This document shows positions 1 to 7,548 of a DNA stretch of 64,000 nt, in pieces. Each line of letters begins with the position of its first letter. Within the stretch, counting starts at the first letter, position 1. Origin of the DNA: Rhizobium sp. (lineage in GTDB: Bacteria > Pseudomonadota > Alphaproteobacteria > Rhizobiales > Rhizobiaceae). The notes beneath the pieces are model-generated. The model searched no databases. It was not told where the DNA came from and was given only the letters and a program-made list of their open reading frames with translations. The position numbers were made by a program, and so were the translations under genes. The stretch covers positions 265,274-329,273 of the forward strand of contig PEKW01000003.1 of NCBI GenBank assembly GCA_002796995.1, given 5' to 3'.

Positions 1-444
1 CAGGGCGACGTTGCCGGAGAAGTCAATCAACTCCTCACTGGATACGTTCAGCTCTTTTTGGACAAGAGAAACCTTGCTGTACAGGCCAACAAGGCTTTCG
101 ATTGGCGCTCCATTTTTCTTGGCTGCGACCGACAGCTTTTCATACGTCGACTCCAACTCAGCACCGGACAAGCCGGCCACCTTAAGCGAGTTGTCGATGC
201 GCGTGCCGGCTTCGGAAAGGGAAGCGAGGCTACCCGCAACCTTGCCAGTGAGCAGCGCCGCGGCGATCTGCGCACCAGCACGCGCGAACGACGCACCGAT
301 GCCGGTGCCAACTGAGTTAGCTTTCCTCTGGATGGCTCCAAGCTGCCTGTTGGTGACGCCTTGCGCGCGGGCCATCGCATTTTCAAATTTACGAATGTCT
401 GCAGAAAGAGAGACCACAAGTCTCTCGAGATCCTGGGCTGCCAT
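1..444 (-). CDS. Phage tail tape measure protein, N-terminal part (runs off window)
   Basis: The reading frame is open from the ATG at 444 to the left edge, so only about 148 N-terminal residues are visible. The protein starts MAAQDLERLVVSLSADIRKF and continues with a long amphipathic helix, an Ala/Gly-rich stretch and a segment ending near YEKLSVAAKKNGAPIESLVG, the pattern of the tape-measure N-terminal domain of siphophage tails. This protein sets tail length and is ejected with the DNA. The ATG overlaps the stop of a tiny upstream frame (TGATG), implying coupled translation. Family assignment is by recognition of the domain pattern; the rest of the gene is outside the window. Confidence 0.72.
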   Translation of the reverse strand, partial: MAAQDLERLVVSLSADIRKFENAMARAQGVTNRQLGAIQRKANSVGTGIGASFARAGAQIAAALLTGKVAGSLASLSEAGTRIDNSLKVAGLSGAELESTYEKLSVAAKKNGAPIESLVGLYSKVSLVQKELNVSSEELIDFSGNVAL

Positions 445-500
445 CAGTTTGCACCCACGCGTTTAGGCGCGGCCGCGTGAGCGTCCGTGAAGGTCTGCAT
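444..500 (-). CDS. Possible 18-residue leader peptide coupled to the tape measure gene
   Basis: A short frame encodes MQTFTDAHAAAPKRVGAN and stops at TGA, whose A is the first base of the tape measure ATG. An AAAAGGAC ribosome binding site lies 5 bases before its ATG, whereas the tape measure ATG has no clear site of its own. It could be a translational leader, or the remnant of the tail assembly chaperone gene normally found upstream of the tape measure. No function is claimed. Confidence 0.4.
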   Translation of the reverse strand: MQTFTDAHAAAPKRVGAN

Positions 501-677
501 GATTTGTCCTTTTGGTTAGCGGCGTCGGCGCCTAGTCGTGGCGCGGGGTGCGGTGCGGTGGGGTCCGGCCATCTGGATTAGCCGCGCAATCGCATTGTTT
601 ACTGTGGGTTGCAGCTTCACTACGTAGACAGGCTGAATGCGCTATGTACTGATATCCGCTTCCTAATGGAGGTTCGG

Positions 678-1982
678 ATGTCACGAAACGTGAAACACAC
701 GGTACCGTTGCTAAGCGATGCAGTGATTTGCCGGTTCATGGAAGAAGCTTGCCGAATCCTCGGGGCAGACCAGTACACCTTCTTACTCGGCGCCGCCCCG
801 CAGAGTATGACCGTATCTGTGGATCAGAAGCCGGAGGTCCTGAATGAGGTCCTTTCACATAACGGAAATCTGATCCAGAACGCTCAGTTTTCTATTGATC
901 GGTTTACAATCAGCTATCACCAAGGCGCCGACGAAGCCTCGGTGGGTTTCGCCACCCTTGAAATCAGAAACGACCAAGCGTCTCACCCTCCACTGGCCAA
1001 TCCGTACGGCGTCGAAAAGATTATTGAGATTGACGCACTTGTTTCTCGCACATTCCTTTCGCCGTCTATTTCTTCGCCGTTCATCTACAGAGACCCTAAG
1101 GTTTTTCGCGAGTTGATGAATTCGCATCAGCGAATGCTCGAACAGATGCAGAAGACTATCGCGTCTGTTGGGGAGGAGACTGCGGCCGCCAGACGTAAGC
1201 TCGAGGAAGAGTATTGGGGAAAGAACTCGAAGCTCCTAAAGGACTACGACAAAAAGCGAGACCAACTTGAAGCAGAAACTGCCGCTCACAAGAGGCGTTT
1301 GGAAGAAGAGGAATCTTTGCTTCAGTCGAGGCTGAAATCACTGGACGATCGAAACAACACTCACGCACGGCGGGCTCTTCACACCAACCTCAAGGCGCGC
1401 ATCGCCGAGCATGCAAGCAAGTTCGAACTGACAAAGGACACCAACGACCGCAGGAGGCCTGTTCACATCGCCGTCTGGGTCGCGATGGCCGGCTTGTTGC
1501 TCCTCCTCCTTTATACCACATACAACTCCACCATCTTTCTCGGCGCATCCACGTCGGTGACGGTCTCTGTGATCGCTGCGCTAAAGCCGCTCGGCCTGAC
1601 CGTGGCTCTGCTCGGACTTCTCTCTTGGTACATTCGATGGATGAACCGCTGGTTCGAGAGGCATGCTGATGCGGAGTTTCAACTGAAGCAGTTCGAGCTA
1701 GATATCGACCGCGCCAGTTGGGTTGTGGAAACGTCGCTGGAGTGGCGTTTTGAGCAGAATAATTCGATACCTGATCACCTTTTGGAGAGCATTTCCCGCA
1801 ACCTCTTTACCAAGGGCGAAAAGGATGAGGGGGCCGATGCGCACCCCGCCGACTACCTCGCATCCGCACTACTCGGACGTGCGTCTGGGCTCAGGCTGAA
1901 GGTGCCTGGCGGGGAGATAGAGTACGGCAAGGGTGGAATTAAGGGGTTGCAGAAAGACACGATCGAGGCATCGGCGTCTTAG
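678..1982 (+). CDS. Coiled-coil membrane protein, prophage cargo, function unknown
   Basis: I do not recognise this 434-residue protein. The ATG at 678 was chosen because GGAGG lies 5 bases upstream; a longer TTG-started frame from 609 lacks such a site. Residues about 150-230 are rich in Glu, Lys, Arg and Leu and look like a coiled coil. Two hydrophobic segments follow at about 262-282 and 296-318, then a charged C-terminal domain. The gene is on the plus strand inside a block of minus-strand phage genes, between the prohead protease and tape measure genes where capsid and tail genes would be expected. That position suggests a cargo (moron) gene carried by the element, possibly for host benefit or superinfection exclusion; this is inference only. 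Confidence 0.75.
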   Translation: MSRNVKHTVPLLSDAVICRFMEEACRILGADQYTFLLGAAPQSMTVSVDQKPEVLNEVLSHNGNLIQNAQFSIDRFTISYHQGADEASVGFATLEIRNDQASHPPLANPYGVEKIIEIDALVSRTFLSPSISSPFIYRDPKVFRELMNSHQRMLEQMQKTIASVGEETAAARRKLEEEYWGKNSKLLKDYDKKRDQLEAETAAHKRRLEEEESLLQSRLKSLDDRNNTHARRALHTNLKARIAEHASKFELTKDTNDRRRPVHIAVWVAMAGLLLLLLYTTYNSTIFLGASTSVTVSVIAALKPLGLTVALLGLLSWYIRWMNRWFERHADAEFQLKQFELDIDRASWVVETSLEWRFEQNNSIPDHLLESISRNLFTKGEKDEGADAHPADYLASALLGRASGLRLKVPGGEIEYGKGGIKGLQKDTIEASAS

Positions 1983-2086
1983 GACTGTCTATGACCGACC
2001 CTCATATTTTCAATTGGAAAAATGCACGCGTTTGACCACGACCGCTCCCGCGAGGGGGTCGCGTAAGCGATACGATGCACCCCTCC

Positions 2087-2572
2087 CTACAAGTGGAGCG
2101 TGTCCGTCCGCGGAGAGCGAGACAGGACTGCCAAGGTTGTGGCGTGCGCACCGCGGTCGGCGATCGAGACCTCTGCCAGGTTCGCCCTGACAACAGTTCG
2201 CAACGGACGCGCGCCGACTCTGTCCCAAGTCTCATCCGTTGCCCTGAACGAGATTGACCAGCCTGTGAACACGCCAAAACGCGAACCATGCAACAGGCGG
2301 TCCCCAAGGTCGTCGTCGGGGCAATCAAGCTCGACCCACAAGCCGGTGTCATCGCAACTGATGCGGAATGTGCCGTCTTCTGTAGTGGCGACTGTCTGGT
2401 CGCGATCGTGGTTGATGCGCACGGGCGTCACGCGCGGCATCACTAGCGAGTGCGGGAGGAATACCTCGTCGAAGTCAGGTCGAACAGCTGACGGAACACC
2501 CCACCGCAAAGCGTAGCCGGACAGCGTCCGGCTGCCTGGCAATGGTGGACGCCCGCTTTCAGTGAACCACAT
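2087..2572 (-). CDS. HK97-family prohead protease
   Basis: This 161-residue protein matches the caudovirus prohead protease family (peptidase U35): an N-terminal SGYALRWG strand, INHDRDQT with the conserved His, a GLWVELDCPD segment, and RANLAEVSIADRGAHATT near the C-terminus, where the conserved catalytic Ser sits in EVSI. Such enzymes process the scaffold and capsid during head maturation. Its ATG overlaps the stop of the upstream 66-residue gene by one base (TAATG). Oddly, no capsid gene follows; the next feature leftwards is a plus-strand cargo gene. Confidence 0.85.
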   Translation of the reverse strand: MWFTESGRPPLPGSRTLSGYALRWGVPSAVRPDFDEVFLPHSLVMPRVTPVRINHDRDQTVATTEDGTFRISCDDTGLWVELDCPDDDLGDRLLHGSRFGVFTGWSISFRATDETWDRVGARPLRTVVRANLAEVSIADRGAHATTLAVLSRSPRTDTLHL

Positions 2573-2772
2573 TAGAGACCGCGCTTCTTGCGCTCTGCAG
2601 CCATTCGGGCTTTCGCCTGCAATGCCGGCGATTTGGCGCGACGCTCTTTTAGGATGCGCGCGATCTCGTGCGGGTCGGCTGGTAGCACTTCGCTCTTGCC
2701 GTTGATCATAGTTGTGCGCGTCTCCGCCTTTACGTGCTCGCGGCGGTCCGCCGATGGCTTCAAAATCTTCAC
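2572..2772 (-). CDS. Small basic prophage protein, unknown
   Basis: A 66-residue, very basic protein (many Lys and Arg, C-terminus AERKKRGL), with no recognised domain. Its start overlaps the stop of the 203-residue gene by 4 bases and its stop overlaps the prohead protease start by 1 base, so it is part of a tightly coupled operon. A role next to the protease, for example as a small head accessory protein, is possible but unproven. Confidence 0.6.
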   Translation of the reverse strand: MKILKPSADRREHVKAETRTTMINGKSEVLPADPHEIARILKERRAKSPALQAKARMAAERKKRGL

Positions 2773-3380
2773 GCTCTTAGCTCCTTCGGAATTTCCGACG
2801 ACTTGATGAATCCGGATCCTGCGGCCTCTCTTAGCCAGCCCGCCAACCTGCTGCCGTTGTGACCGAAAATCGCATGCGCCTGCATTGGCGCGAGCGCGCC
2901 AGTCCAGGCCACATCTTCGCGATTGAGTGCGGCGACGATAGACAGAAGACCCTCGTGTGCGTCATGCGCAGCCAGCAGCGCAGCAGCCAGCGCCTTGACC
3001 GCCTCGCCGTAGGCCGGCGCGACCTCGCCGCAAATCACGCGACTTGCGCCAAAACGCGCGGACTGCAAGCGCTGCGTCGCAATCTCCAGCGCCGCTCTGA
3101 CGTCGACGCGTTCAGCCGCTATGGCCTTTAGACGCGCCCGGATGCCGTCCGGCGGATCGTCCTCGCCTGGCGCCTCGTCACCTAGCAACTTAGCAACGCG
3201 GCCTGTCTTCTCGGCAGTCGGAGGGCGAGTGGAGACGCGATAAAGAAGCTCGGATTCCTCTGCGTCCAGGCTCGCCGCGGAAGCACGCAGCCGCGCGACC
3301 AGCCCTTTTGCTGCAGCGAATTGCGCATCGGCGCTGTCAAGGCTGCGGACCTTGGCCGTCGCCTTCTGTTTTGAGGTCAT
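2769..3380 (-). CDS. Helical prophage structural-operon protein, unknown
   Basis: A 203-residue Ala-rich, mostly helical protein with two regions that look like coiled coils (roughly residues 20-50 and 80-110) and no motif that I recognise. It lies between the 172-residue gene and the 66-residue gene with 4-base overlaps on both sides, so it is translated as part of the structural operon. Helical proteins just before a prohead protease can be scaffold or head-completion proteins; that is a guess from position. Confidence 0.6.
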   Translation of the reverse strand: MTSKQKATAKVRSLDSADAQFAAAKGLVARLRASAASLDAEESELLYRVSTRPPTAEKTGRVAKLLGDEAPGEDDPPDGIRARLKAIAAERVDVRAALEIATQRLQSARFGASRVICGEVAPAYGEAVKALAAALLAAHDAHEGLLSIVAALNREDVAWTGALAPMQAHAIFGHNGSRLAGWLREAAGSGFIKSSEIPKELRA

Positions 3381-3895
3381 ACTGTAATCCTTTTGAATCT
3401 GTCGCGAAGTCGCGGGCGGCCGGCGCGCACCTCCGGTGCGGCGGCAATAGCAGCGGCGAGCCTTACGAATGTCTCTGGCCCGAGCCGCACCTCACGGCTG
3501 TACGCTGGCCGCTGGTGCGGCTCGCTACGGTAAAACGTTAACGTCTGCACTCCGTGGTCGCTGCCGCGAAAAGTCACAGAGGCGCCAGGTGCCAACGTGT
3601 CGATTTCCAACTCAAGCAGGTCGTTGGGCTCCTCGATGAACCGGGCGAGAACCTTGCCAAATGATGGCCCGCCGTTGCCAGGCAGAAGAGTCAGGTAGTC
3701 GCCAACCAGAGGTGAGCCGACCGCGATGGCTATGATAATAGCGGCGATACCGTCAGCGCTGATCTGGCTGGGATGGCCTTGCGTCGCACTGAGGATGCCA
3801 GACGCCTGCAAGCGTTGTGCATGGCCACGAGCCGACGACTTCGGCAGGCAAAGGATGTCGTCGAGCATGTCGACGACTTGCCGTAGCGTCGCCAT
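3377..3895 (-). CDS. Prophage protein with possible N-terminal winged helix, unknown
   Basis: The start at 3895 was chosen because its ATG overlaps the TGA of the upstream gene (TGATG); a start 15 bases earlier is also open. The first 40 residues (MATLRQVVDMLDDILCLPKS, then RLQASGIL) resemble a winged-helix fold. The C-terminal half is a beta-rich domain ending in a basic tail. I do not recognise the family. It is the second gene of the overlapping minus-strand operon that ends with the prohead protease, so a DNA-packaging or head-related role is possible. Confidence 0.55.
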   Translation of the reverse strand: MATLRQVVDMLDDILCLPKSSARGHAQRLQASGILSATQGHPSQISADGIAAIIIAIAVGSPLVGDYLTLLPGNGGPSFGKVLARFIEEPNDLLELEIDTLAPGASVTFRGSDHGVQTLTFYRSEPHQRPAYSREVRLGPETFVRLAAAIAAAPEVRAGRPRLRDRFKRITV

Positions 3896-4209
3896 CACGC
3901 AAGAGCCCACATGAACTTGTCGCCAGCCTCAGCGAAGAAATCGCACTCGGTGCCGGCGGGTACAAGCACACGCTTCGATCCTGCCGAGTTCGGAGACCGA
4001 CCATATGAGAACCACGAATCTGAAGTTGCGTGGGTGCGGAAAACGCTCTGTCCGTAGGTGTCCGTCGGAGACGGTGCCGCGTTTGTGGAGAGCGTGCTTG
4101 CGGAGGGGGCCTCCTGCCAGACGAGCTCGGATAGAATAGACTGGGATTTTTCGCGCGCCGTGGAAGAGCCGGCAAACGCGCAGGTGACGGTAAAAGCGGG
4201 AGTTGCCAT
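3895..4209 (-). CDS. Probable phage virion-associated protein
   Basis: A 104-residue protein begins MATPAFTVTCAFAGSS. AAAAGGAC precedes its ATG at 4209 with good spacing, the same ribosome-binding pattern as before the 18-residue leader at 500. A much longer frame extends upstream but lacks such a site. The C-terminal pattern (THATSDSWFSYGRSPNS, then LVPAGTECDFF and GDKFMWALA) resembles small beta-rich phage proteins found among head-tail or tail genes that coat virion surfaces. It is the first gene of the overlapping structural operon. Confidence 0.5.
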   Translation of the reverse strand: MATPAFTVTCAFAGSSTAREKSQSILSELVWQEAPSASTLSTNAAPSPTDTYGQSVFRTHATSDSWFSYGRSPNSAGSKRVLVPAGTECDFFAEAGDKFMWALA

Positions 4210-4418
4210 AAATAGTCCTTTTGAATGTGAAGTTTCGGCAAAAGCGGTGGCCCTCGCGGCCATGCAGCTCGCGAGGGCTCGATCGACGACACCGGCAGCG
4301 GCGTCGGATGCGGTAGATGGGAAAGCCAGGACGACCCCTTGGAGAGTACCGTCCTGGCACGGTGAGCGACCGCGCGCGGCCAACCACCATCAGACCTGTG
4401 ACGGCAGGCCCGAAATGC

Positions 4419-4444
4419 GAAGGGCCGCATCGCTGCGGCCCTTC
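4419..4444 (-). terminator. Hairpin, probable terminator of the 4484-5221 gene
   Basis: A perfect 11-base-pair stem (GAAGGGCCGCA / TGCGGCCCTTC) with a TCGC loop lies about 40 bases beyond the stop of the minus-strand regulator-like gene. The trailing T-run on the minus strand is weak, so termination efficiency is uncertain. Confidence 0.45.
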
Positions 4445-4483
4445 TTCCATAGATAGCTTTTGGCGCGGGGAATTGCGGTACCC

Positions 4484-5221
4484 CTATGCGGCCTTGCGGT
4501 CATGCGTTCGCCAATATCGGTCCACAATTCCGAAACCGTCAAAGATGCGGGCGCGGGCTTCACCCTTGGCGCCCTTACTGCCTGCGCCAAGTCGCGCGCC
4601 GATGTCTGCAAGCGTGAGGTTGTCACAAACCGCCATTTCGAACGCCTCCAGGATATTCGGCACATAACCGAGCTTGGCCCGCAAATATGCGAGCTCCGTC
4701 TTTGCGTCGATTGCTGCCAGTAGCGGCCAGTCGCCTTGCCACTTCTTGGGAACGGGCGCAGCACGGTTGCGGGCGGGCTGTGTGTCGACGCTTGCCTTTC
4801 TGCCTGTGATGACCTTCGTGCCCTTCGGCCTTCCGTCCGCGGCCCATACCTGCACCAAGTGATAGATATTGTCCGCATCCTTGCCGATGAGGTCCGGAGG
4901 CCGAGCGGCTAGCTCTTCCAATGCTCGATATCGCTCGGCAAGCGACAGGCAATGGTCGTTGCCTTCAGTGCGCAGAAGCTTTGCAAGTGGCCAGTCAACG
5001 TTATCGTTGGCAACCTGGCCGGAATACTTGTTAGAGGTGATGCGTGCTGCCTGCGCGCTCACACGCCAGCTGAGCGAAGGTCCGTCGCCGGACAGCGTCA
5101 CTGTCACACCCTGCCCGCCATGCTTGCGGGGAGGCGCCCAGTCTGTGGCGCTATCGAGGATTGCGGGCAGGGCATCGCGCCGGTCAAAGACCGGGACGTC
5201 GTTTCTTTCCAAGGCCGTCAC
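4484..5221 (-). CDS. Prophage protein with C-terminal HTH-like region, possible late regulator
   Basis: This 245-residue protein starts at a GTG at 5221. Its C-terminal third (YLRAKLGYVPNILEAFEMAV, then LTLADIGARLG and EARARIFDGFGIV) resembles the helix-turn-helix of sigma-like or DUF6456-type regulators, where LTLADIGARLG would be the first helices of the HTH. The N-terminal half is unrecognised. It has a near-consensus promoter at 5296-5324, sits divergent to the plus-strand gene at 5667, and lies upstream of the structural operon. This fits a regulator of late gene expression, but the assignment is inferential. Confidence 0.6.
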   Translation of the reverse strand: MTALERNDVPVFDRRDALPAILDSATDWAPPRKHGGQGVTVTLSGDGPSLSWRVSAQAARITSNKYSGQVANDNVDWPLAKLLRTEGNDHCLSLAERYRALEELAARPPDLIGKDADNIYHLVQVWAADGRPKGTKVITGRKASVDTQPARNRAAPVPKKWQGDWPLLAAIDAKTELAYLRAKLGYVPNILEAFEMAVCDNLTLADIGARLGAGSKGAKGEARARIFDGFGIVDRYWRTHDRKAA

Positions 5222-5295
5222 CGTTGAAAAAGAGGGGAGTGCCCAATTGGGCGGGCTGGCCGCTAAGGCGGCTTGCGTGCGCTTTGCGCGAATTC

Positions 5296-5324
5296 TCTAT
5301 AAGGCAACCAACAGAAAAAGTCAA
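5296..5324 (-). promoter_or_regulatory. Sigma-70-type promoter for the 4484-5221 gene
   Basis: On the minus strand TTGACT (5324-5319) and TATAGA (5301-5296) are separated by exactly 17 bases, a near-consensus housekeeping promoter about 75 bases upstream of the GTG start. Confidence 0.65.
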
Positions 5325-5332
5325 CAACTAAC

Positions 5333-5360
5333 TTGTGTTCACGATGGAAATGTGTATAAT
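5333..5360 (+). promoter_or_regulatory. Plus-strand promoter back-to-back with the minus-strand one
   Basis: TTGTGT (5333-5338) and a perfect TATAAT (5355-5360) are separated by 16 bases. It would drive plus-strand transcription toward the gene at 5667. Its -35 lies only 9 bases from the -35 of the opposing promoter, so polymerase binding at the two would interfere. Confidence 0.55.
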
Positions 5361-5482
5361 TGTTGCCCCGCCAAATTGCGGCCTCCGGGCGCGGTTAGAC
5401 CCTGCGTGGGCATATTGCAGTGGAATGTTGGAGAAACGCGCCCTTGGCCGCCCTTGTGGCGAGGAGGCGGCATTGGCATGCG

Positions 5483-5501
5483 TTTGATTAAAAGAATCAA
5501 A
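5483..5501. promoter_or_regulatory. Inverted repeat, candidate operator
   Basis: TTTGATT (5483-5489) and AATCAAA (5495-5501) form a perfect 7-base inverted repeat with a 5-base spacer, followed by two AACTGCA direct repeats 12 bases apart (5502 and 5514). It lies downstream of the plus promoter, within the leader of the gene at 5667. The remainder of 5222-5666 shows nothing else I can name. Confidence 0.35.
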
Positions 5502-5666
5502 ACTGCAGAAAAGAACTGCACATGAGGTGGACGCGGGTTTGCCGGTTTTGGCGATCGGGAGATAAGTCGACGCCCCCGGCTTGGTCGCTGCGCAGGGGCG
5601 CCAACAAGCGCCGGCTTGACGACGCCGGACGATCTGCCAAAAATGCCCTCCAGTTGGAGGCTCGTG

Positions 5667-5987
5667 ATGGATTGGACGGAAGCGCTTATCGCGGCCGGGG
5701 AAATCGCCAGGCAGGCCGCAATCGACGTGCCGAGAAGATTGGCCGCCAAGGATCTCACTTCAGCCGAAGCGCACGAACTATTCGTAGCGACCGAACGCAA
5801 CGCTCAGGCGATGGACGATCTGGTCGACAGAATGGCGGACGACCTGAGCCTCGCCGAAGCGCAGCAGAAGGCTGCCGAGGTGCTTCGGGATGTCTGGGGC
5901 AGACTGGTGATAGCCGCGATGAACAGGGTTCGCGAACTCGACGGACTGCCGCCGATTGAGTTTCTAGGCGTGGAAGAAGACGAGTAG
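5667..5987 (+). CDS. Small acidic prophage protein, unknown
   Basis: A 106-residue acidic helical protein (start MDWTEALIAAGEIARQAAID, end LGVEEDE). TTGGAGG lies 6 bases before the ATG at 5667; the frame opens earlier at a TTG at 5616, but that has no such site. No family is recognised. It is transcribed away from the regulator-like gene under the TATAAT promoter, so it may belong to the lysogeny-control side of the element. Confidence 0.6.
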   Translation: MDWTEALIAAGEIARQAAIDVPRRLAAKDLTSAEAHELFVATERNAQAMDDLVDRMADDLSLAEAQQKAAEVLRDVWGRLVIAAMNRVRELDGLPPIEFLGVEEDE

Positions 5988-6175
5988 CGCCAGAAAACGT
6001 AATGATTTCTCACGCGCGCGCTGCGCGCATGGAAAAATCTGTATTAGTGTTAGTGCTGTGGGGCATCACCGATACGGAGGTCAGCGGTCGTGGAGATTGA
6101 CCTACCCCCTGGTAGTGGGTTGACGTACCGCGGCGATCCGCACGATGATTTGGCTTCACGGAGGAAGATGGGGAA

Positions 6176-6706
6176 ATGGCCAGAGAACAAGATGACAGTT
6201 CTAAAGCAAAGATTTTCATGGCAAGTAGGCGTGAAGCGGCTTCTATCGTGTTCAATGACTACAAAGAGATGCACCGCGCGACTTTCGAAGTTCAGGCGCA
6301 GTGGGGTCGTTGGTTATTGGCTAGCCTGCTACTAATACACGGCGGCGCTTTGTTTGGTCTGTTTTCATTCCTTAGCGCCCTGGCCAACAAGCCTGCAGCC
6401 TTGGTTCAGTATCAATATACGATTTGGTGGTTTGTCTCTGGAATACTGTTTACTCTTTGTGCAGGATTTGTGACGTGGCTCAATTGGAGCATGCACTGCG
6501 CAAATTACGAAAGTTGGGCTCATAAGCCCATGCTTTGGGACCCCGAACAATGGGTGGGGGACACGATTTATTCTACTAGTCTGGACGTGACCAACTGGCT
6601 AGCAATGATTTTCGGTATCGTATCTGCCCTTTGTATCGTTGGTGGTGCATACTCCACACTGAACGGAAAATGGATTCCGACGGTTGCGTTGTCCGGATTA
6701 GCCTAA
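6176..6706 (+). CDS. Three- to four-helix membrane protein, prophage cargo
   Basis: A 176-residue protein of lower GC than its neighbours. After a polar N-terminus come hydrophobic segments at about residues 45-70, 80-105 and 140-165, giving an integral membrane protein. GGAGGAAG and GGGGAA precede the ATG. I do not recognise the family. Its plus orientation within a mostly minus-strand early region and its isolated position suggest a cargo gene, possibly one that blocks superinfection; nothing in the sequence proves this. Confidence 0.65.
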   Translation: MAREQDDSSKAKIFMASRREAASIVFNDYKEMHRATFEVQAQWGRWLLASLLLIHGGALFGLFSFLSALANKPAALVQYQYTIWWFVSGILFTLCAGFVTWLNWSMHCANYESWAHKPMLWDPEQWVGDTIYSTSLDVTNWLAMIFGIVSALCIVGGAYSTLNGKWIPTVALSGLA

Positions 6707-6720
6707 AGTACGTTTGTTGC

Positions 6721-6846
6721 TTAGTTTGCCTCATTATCATTCACCGCCTTCGGAGGCTCGCGGCCAGTCAGTCGCTGGAACTCGGCCCAAGTCAACCTCC
6801 TCCCGCGTAGGGGTTTGTCGGCATCGGCTGTTGTCGGTGCGGTCAT
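6721..6846 (-). CDS. Small 41-residue phage protein
   Basis: A short minus-strand frame encodes a basic, soluble protein starting MTAPTTADADKPLRGRR and containing LTWAEFQRLTGREPPKAVND before its end. A good GGAG site lies 6 bases before the ATG at 6846. The 'LTW..F..LTGR' plus 'NDN' pattern is of a kind I associate with small proteins in rhizobial phages. Convergent plus-strand genes end or begin just outside it. Function unknown. Confidence 0.55.
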   Translation of the reverse strand: MTAPTTADADKPLRGRRLTWAEFQRLTGREPPKAVNDNEAN

Positions 6847-6892
6847 CTTTTACTCCGTTGCTTTCAACGTGCGTTGACGATACGTTTCCACC

Positions 6893-7165
6893 ATGGATGG
6901 ATTTCTCAAAATTGTGGGAATGACCACTTTCGTGTTGGCGCTGGGCGTCGTCGTCATCATGGCGGCGAGCTCTGGCGGCGCCGGCATGATGACGCTGTTT
7001 ACCGCTCTTCCCGTAATGGTAGGCGGCGCGGCGACATATGCGCTTGGCGCCATCCTGAATAATTTGATTGCTATCCGCGCATCCTCCGAGAAGCAGGCGG
7101 ACGCGCTCGGCAACCTGGTGGCTATGCAGTTGCGAGCAATGAAGCCGCCGGCAGAGCGGAACTAG
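6893..7165 (+). CDS. Small two-helix membrane protein, unknown
   Basis: A 90-residue protein with hydrophobic segments at about residues 8-27 and 35-60 and a soluble helical C-terminus (residues 60-90). It has no recognised family and no clear ribosome binding site upstream of the ATG at 6893. Two-segment membrane proteins in temperate phages can be holins, or can exclude other phages. Here the gene lies in the early region near the replication genes, which does not favour a lysis role. Confidence 0.5.
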   Translation: MDGFLKIVGMTTFVLALGVVVIMAASSGGAGMMTLFTALPVMVGGAATYALGAILNNLIAIRASSEKQADALGNLVAMQLRAMKPPAERN

Positions 7166-7168
7166 CCG

Positions 7169-7384
7169 TCACAGTGGATTGCCTTTTTCCAGCCGCTTGA
7201 TTTCACCCTCGATGGCGAGGCTCGACGTTCCACCGTGGAACGCCTCGATGAGATACGCCGGCTCGTTGTTCATGTCCTTCGTGACGCCGATGACGCGCAC
7301 ACGTTCCCATACGTGTTTGTATTCACCGGCCTCGTCGGATTTCAGGACGCGGCGTTCTGCGAAATATGGCTCGATAGCATACAT
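7169..7384 (-). CDS. Small prophage protein, unknown
   Basis: The start MYAIEPYFAERRVLKS at 7384 (71 residues) is preferred because AAAGGAA lies upstream; a start at 7471 is open but lacks a site. The protein is a single small beta-rich domain (ERVRVIGVTKDMNNEPAYL), not recognised. It follows the replication helicase gene, separated by a long inverted repeat. Confidence 0.5.
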   Translation of the reverse strand: MYAIEPYFAERRVLKSDEAGEYKHVWERVRVIGVTKDMNNEPAYLIEAFHGGTSSLAIEGEIKRLEKGNPL

Positions 7385-7472
7385 TCTTGGTTCATTTCCT
7401 TTAGTCTCCTCTGTTTGGTTGGCTTGTTTGACCAGGTCGCTCGTTGGCGATTTCCCGCTGTCATGTTGCATA

Positions 7473-7541
7473 CCCCCCCCTCACTCTCCTATCTCTCCTC
7501 ACTCTTGAAGAGTAAGGGGGGGGAGGAGGGTGAGGGGGGTC
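7473..7541. repeat. Long C-rich/G-rich inverted repeat
   Basis: A pyrimidine-rich left arm (7473-7506) and purine-rich right arm (7508-7541) form an imperfect hairpin of about 30 base pairs capped by the perfect palindrome ACTCTTGAAGAGT. It lies directly downstream of the replication helicase gene. It may be a strong transcription terminator or an origin-associated structure; the sequence does not decide. Confidence 0.6.
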
Positions 7542-7548
7542 CATAGAA

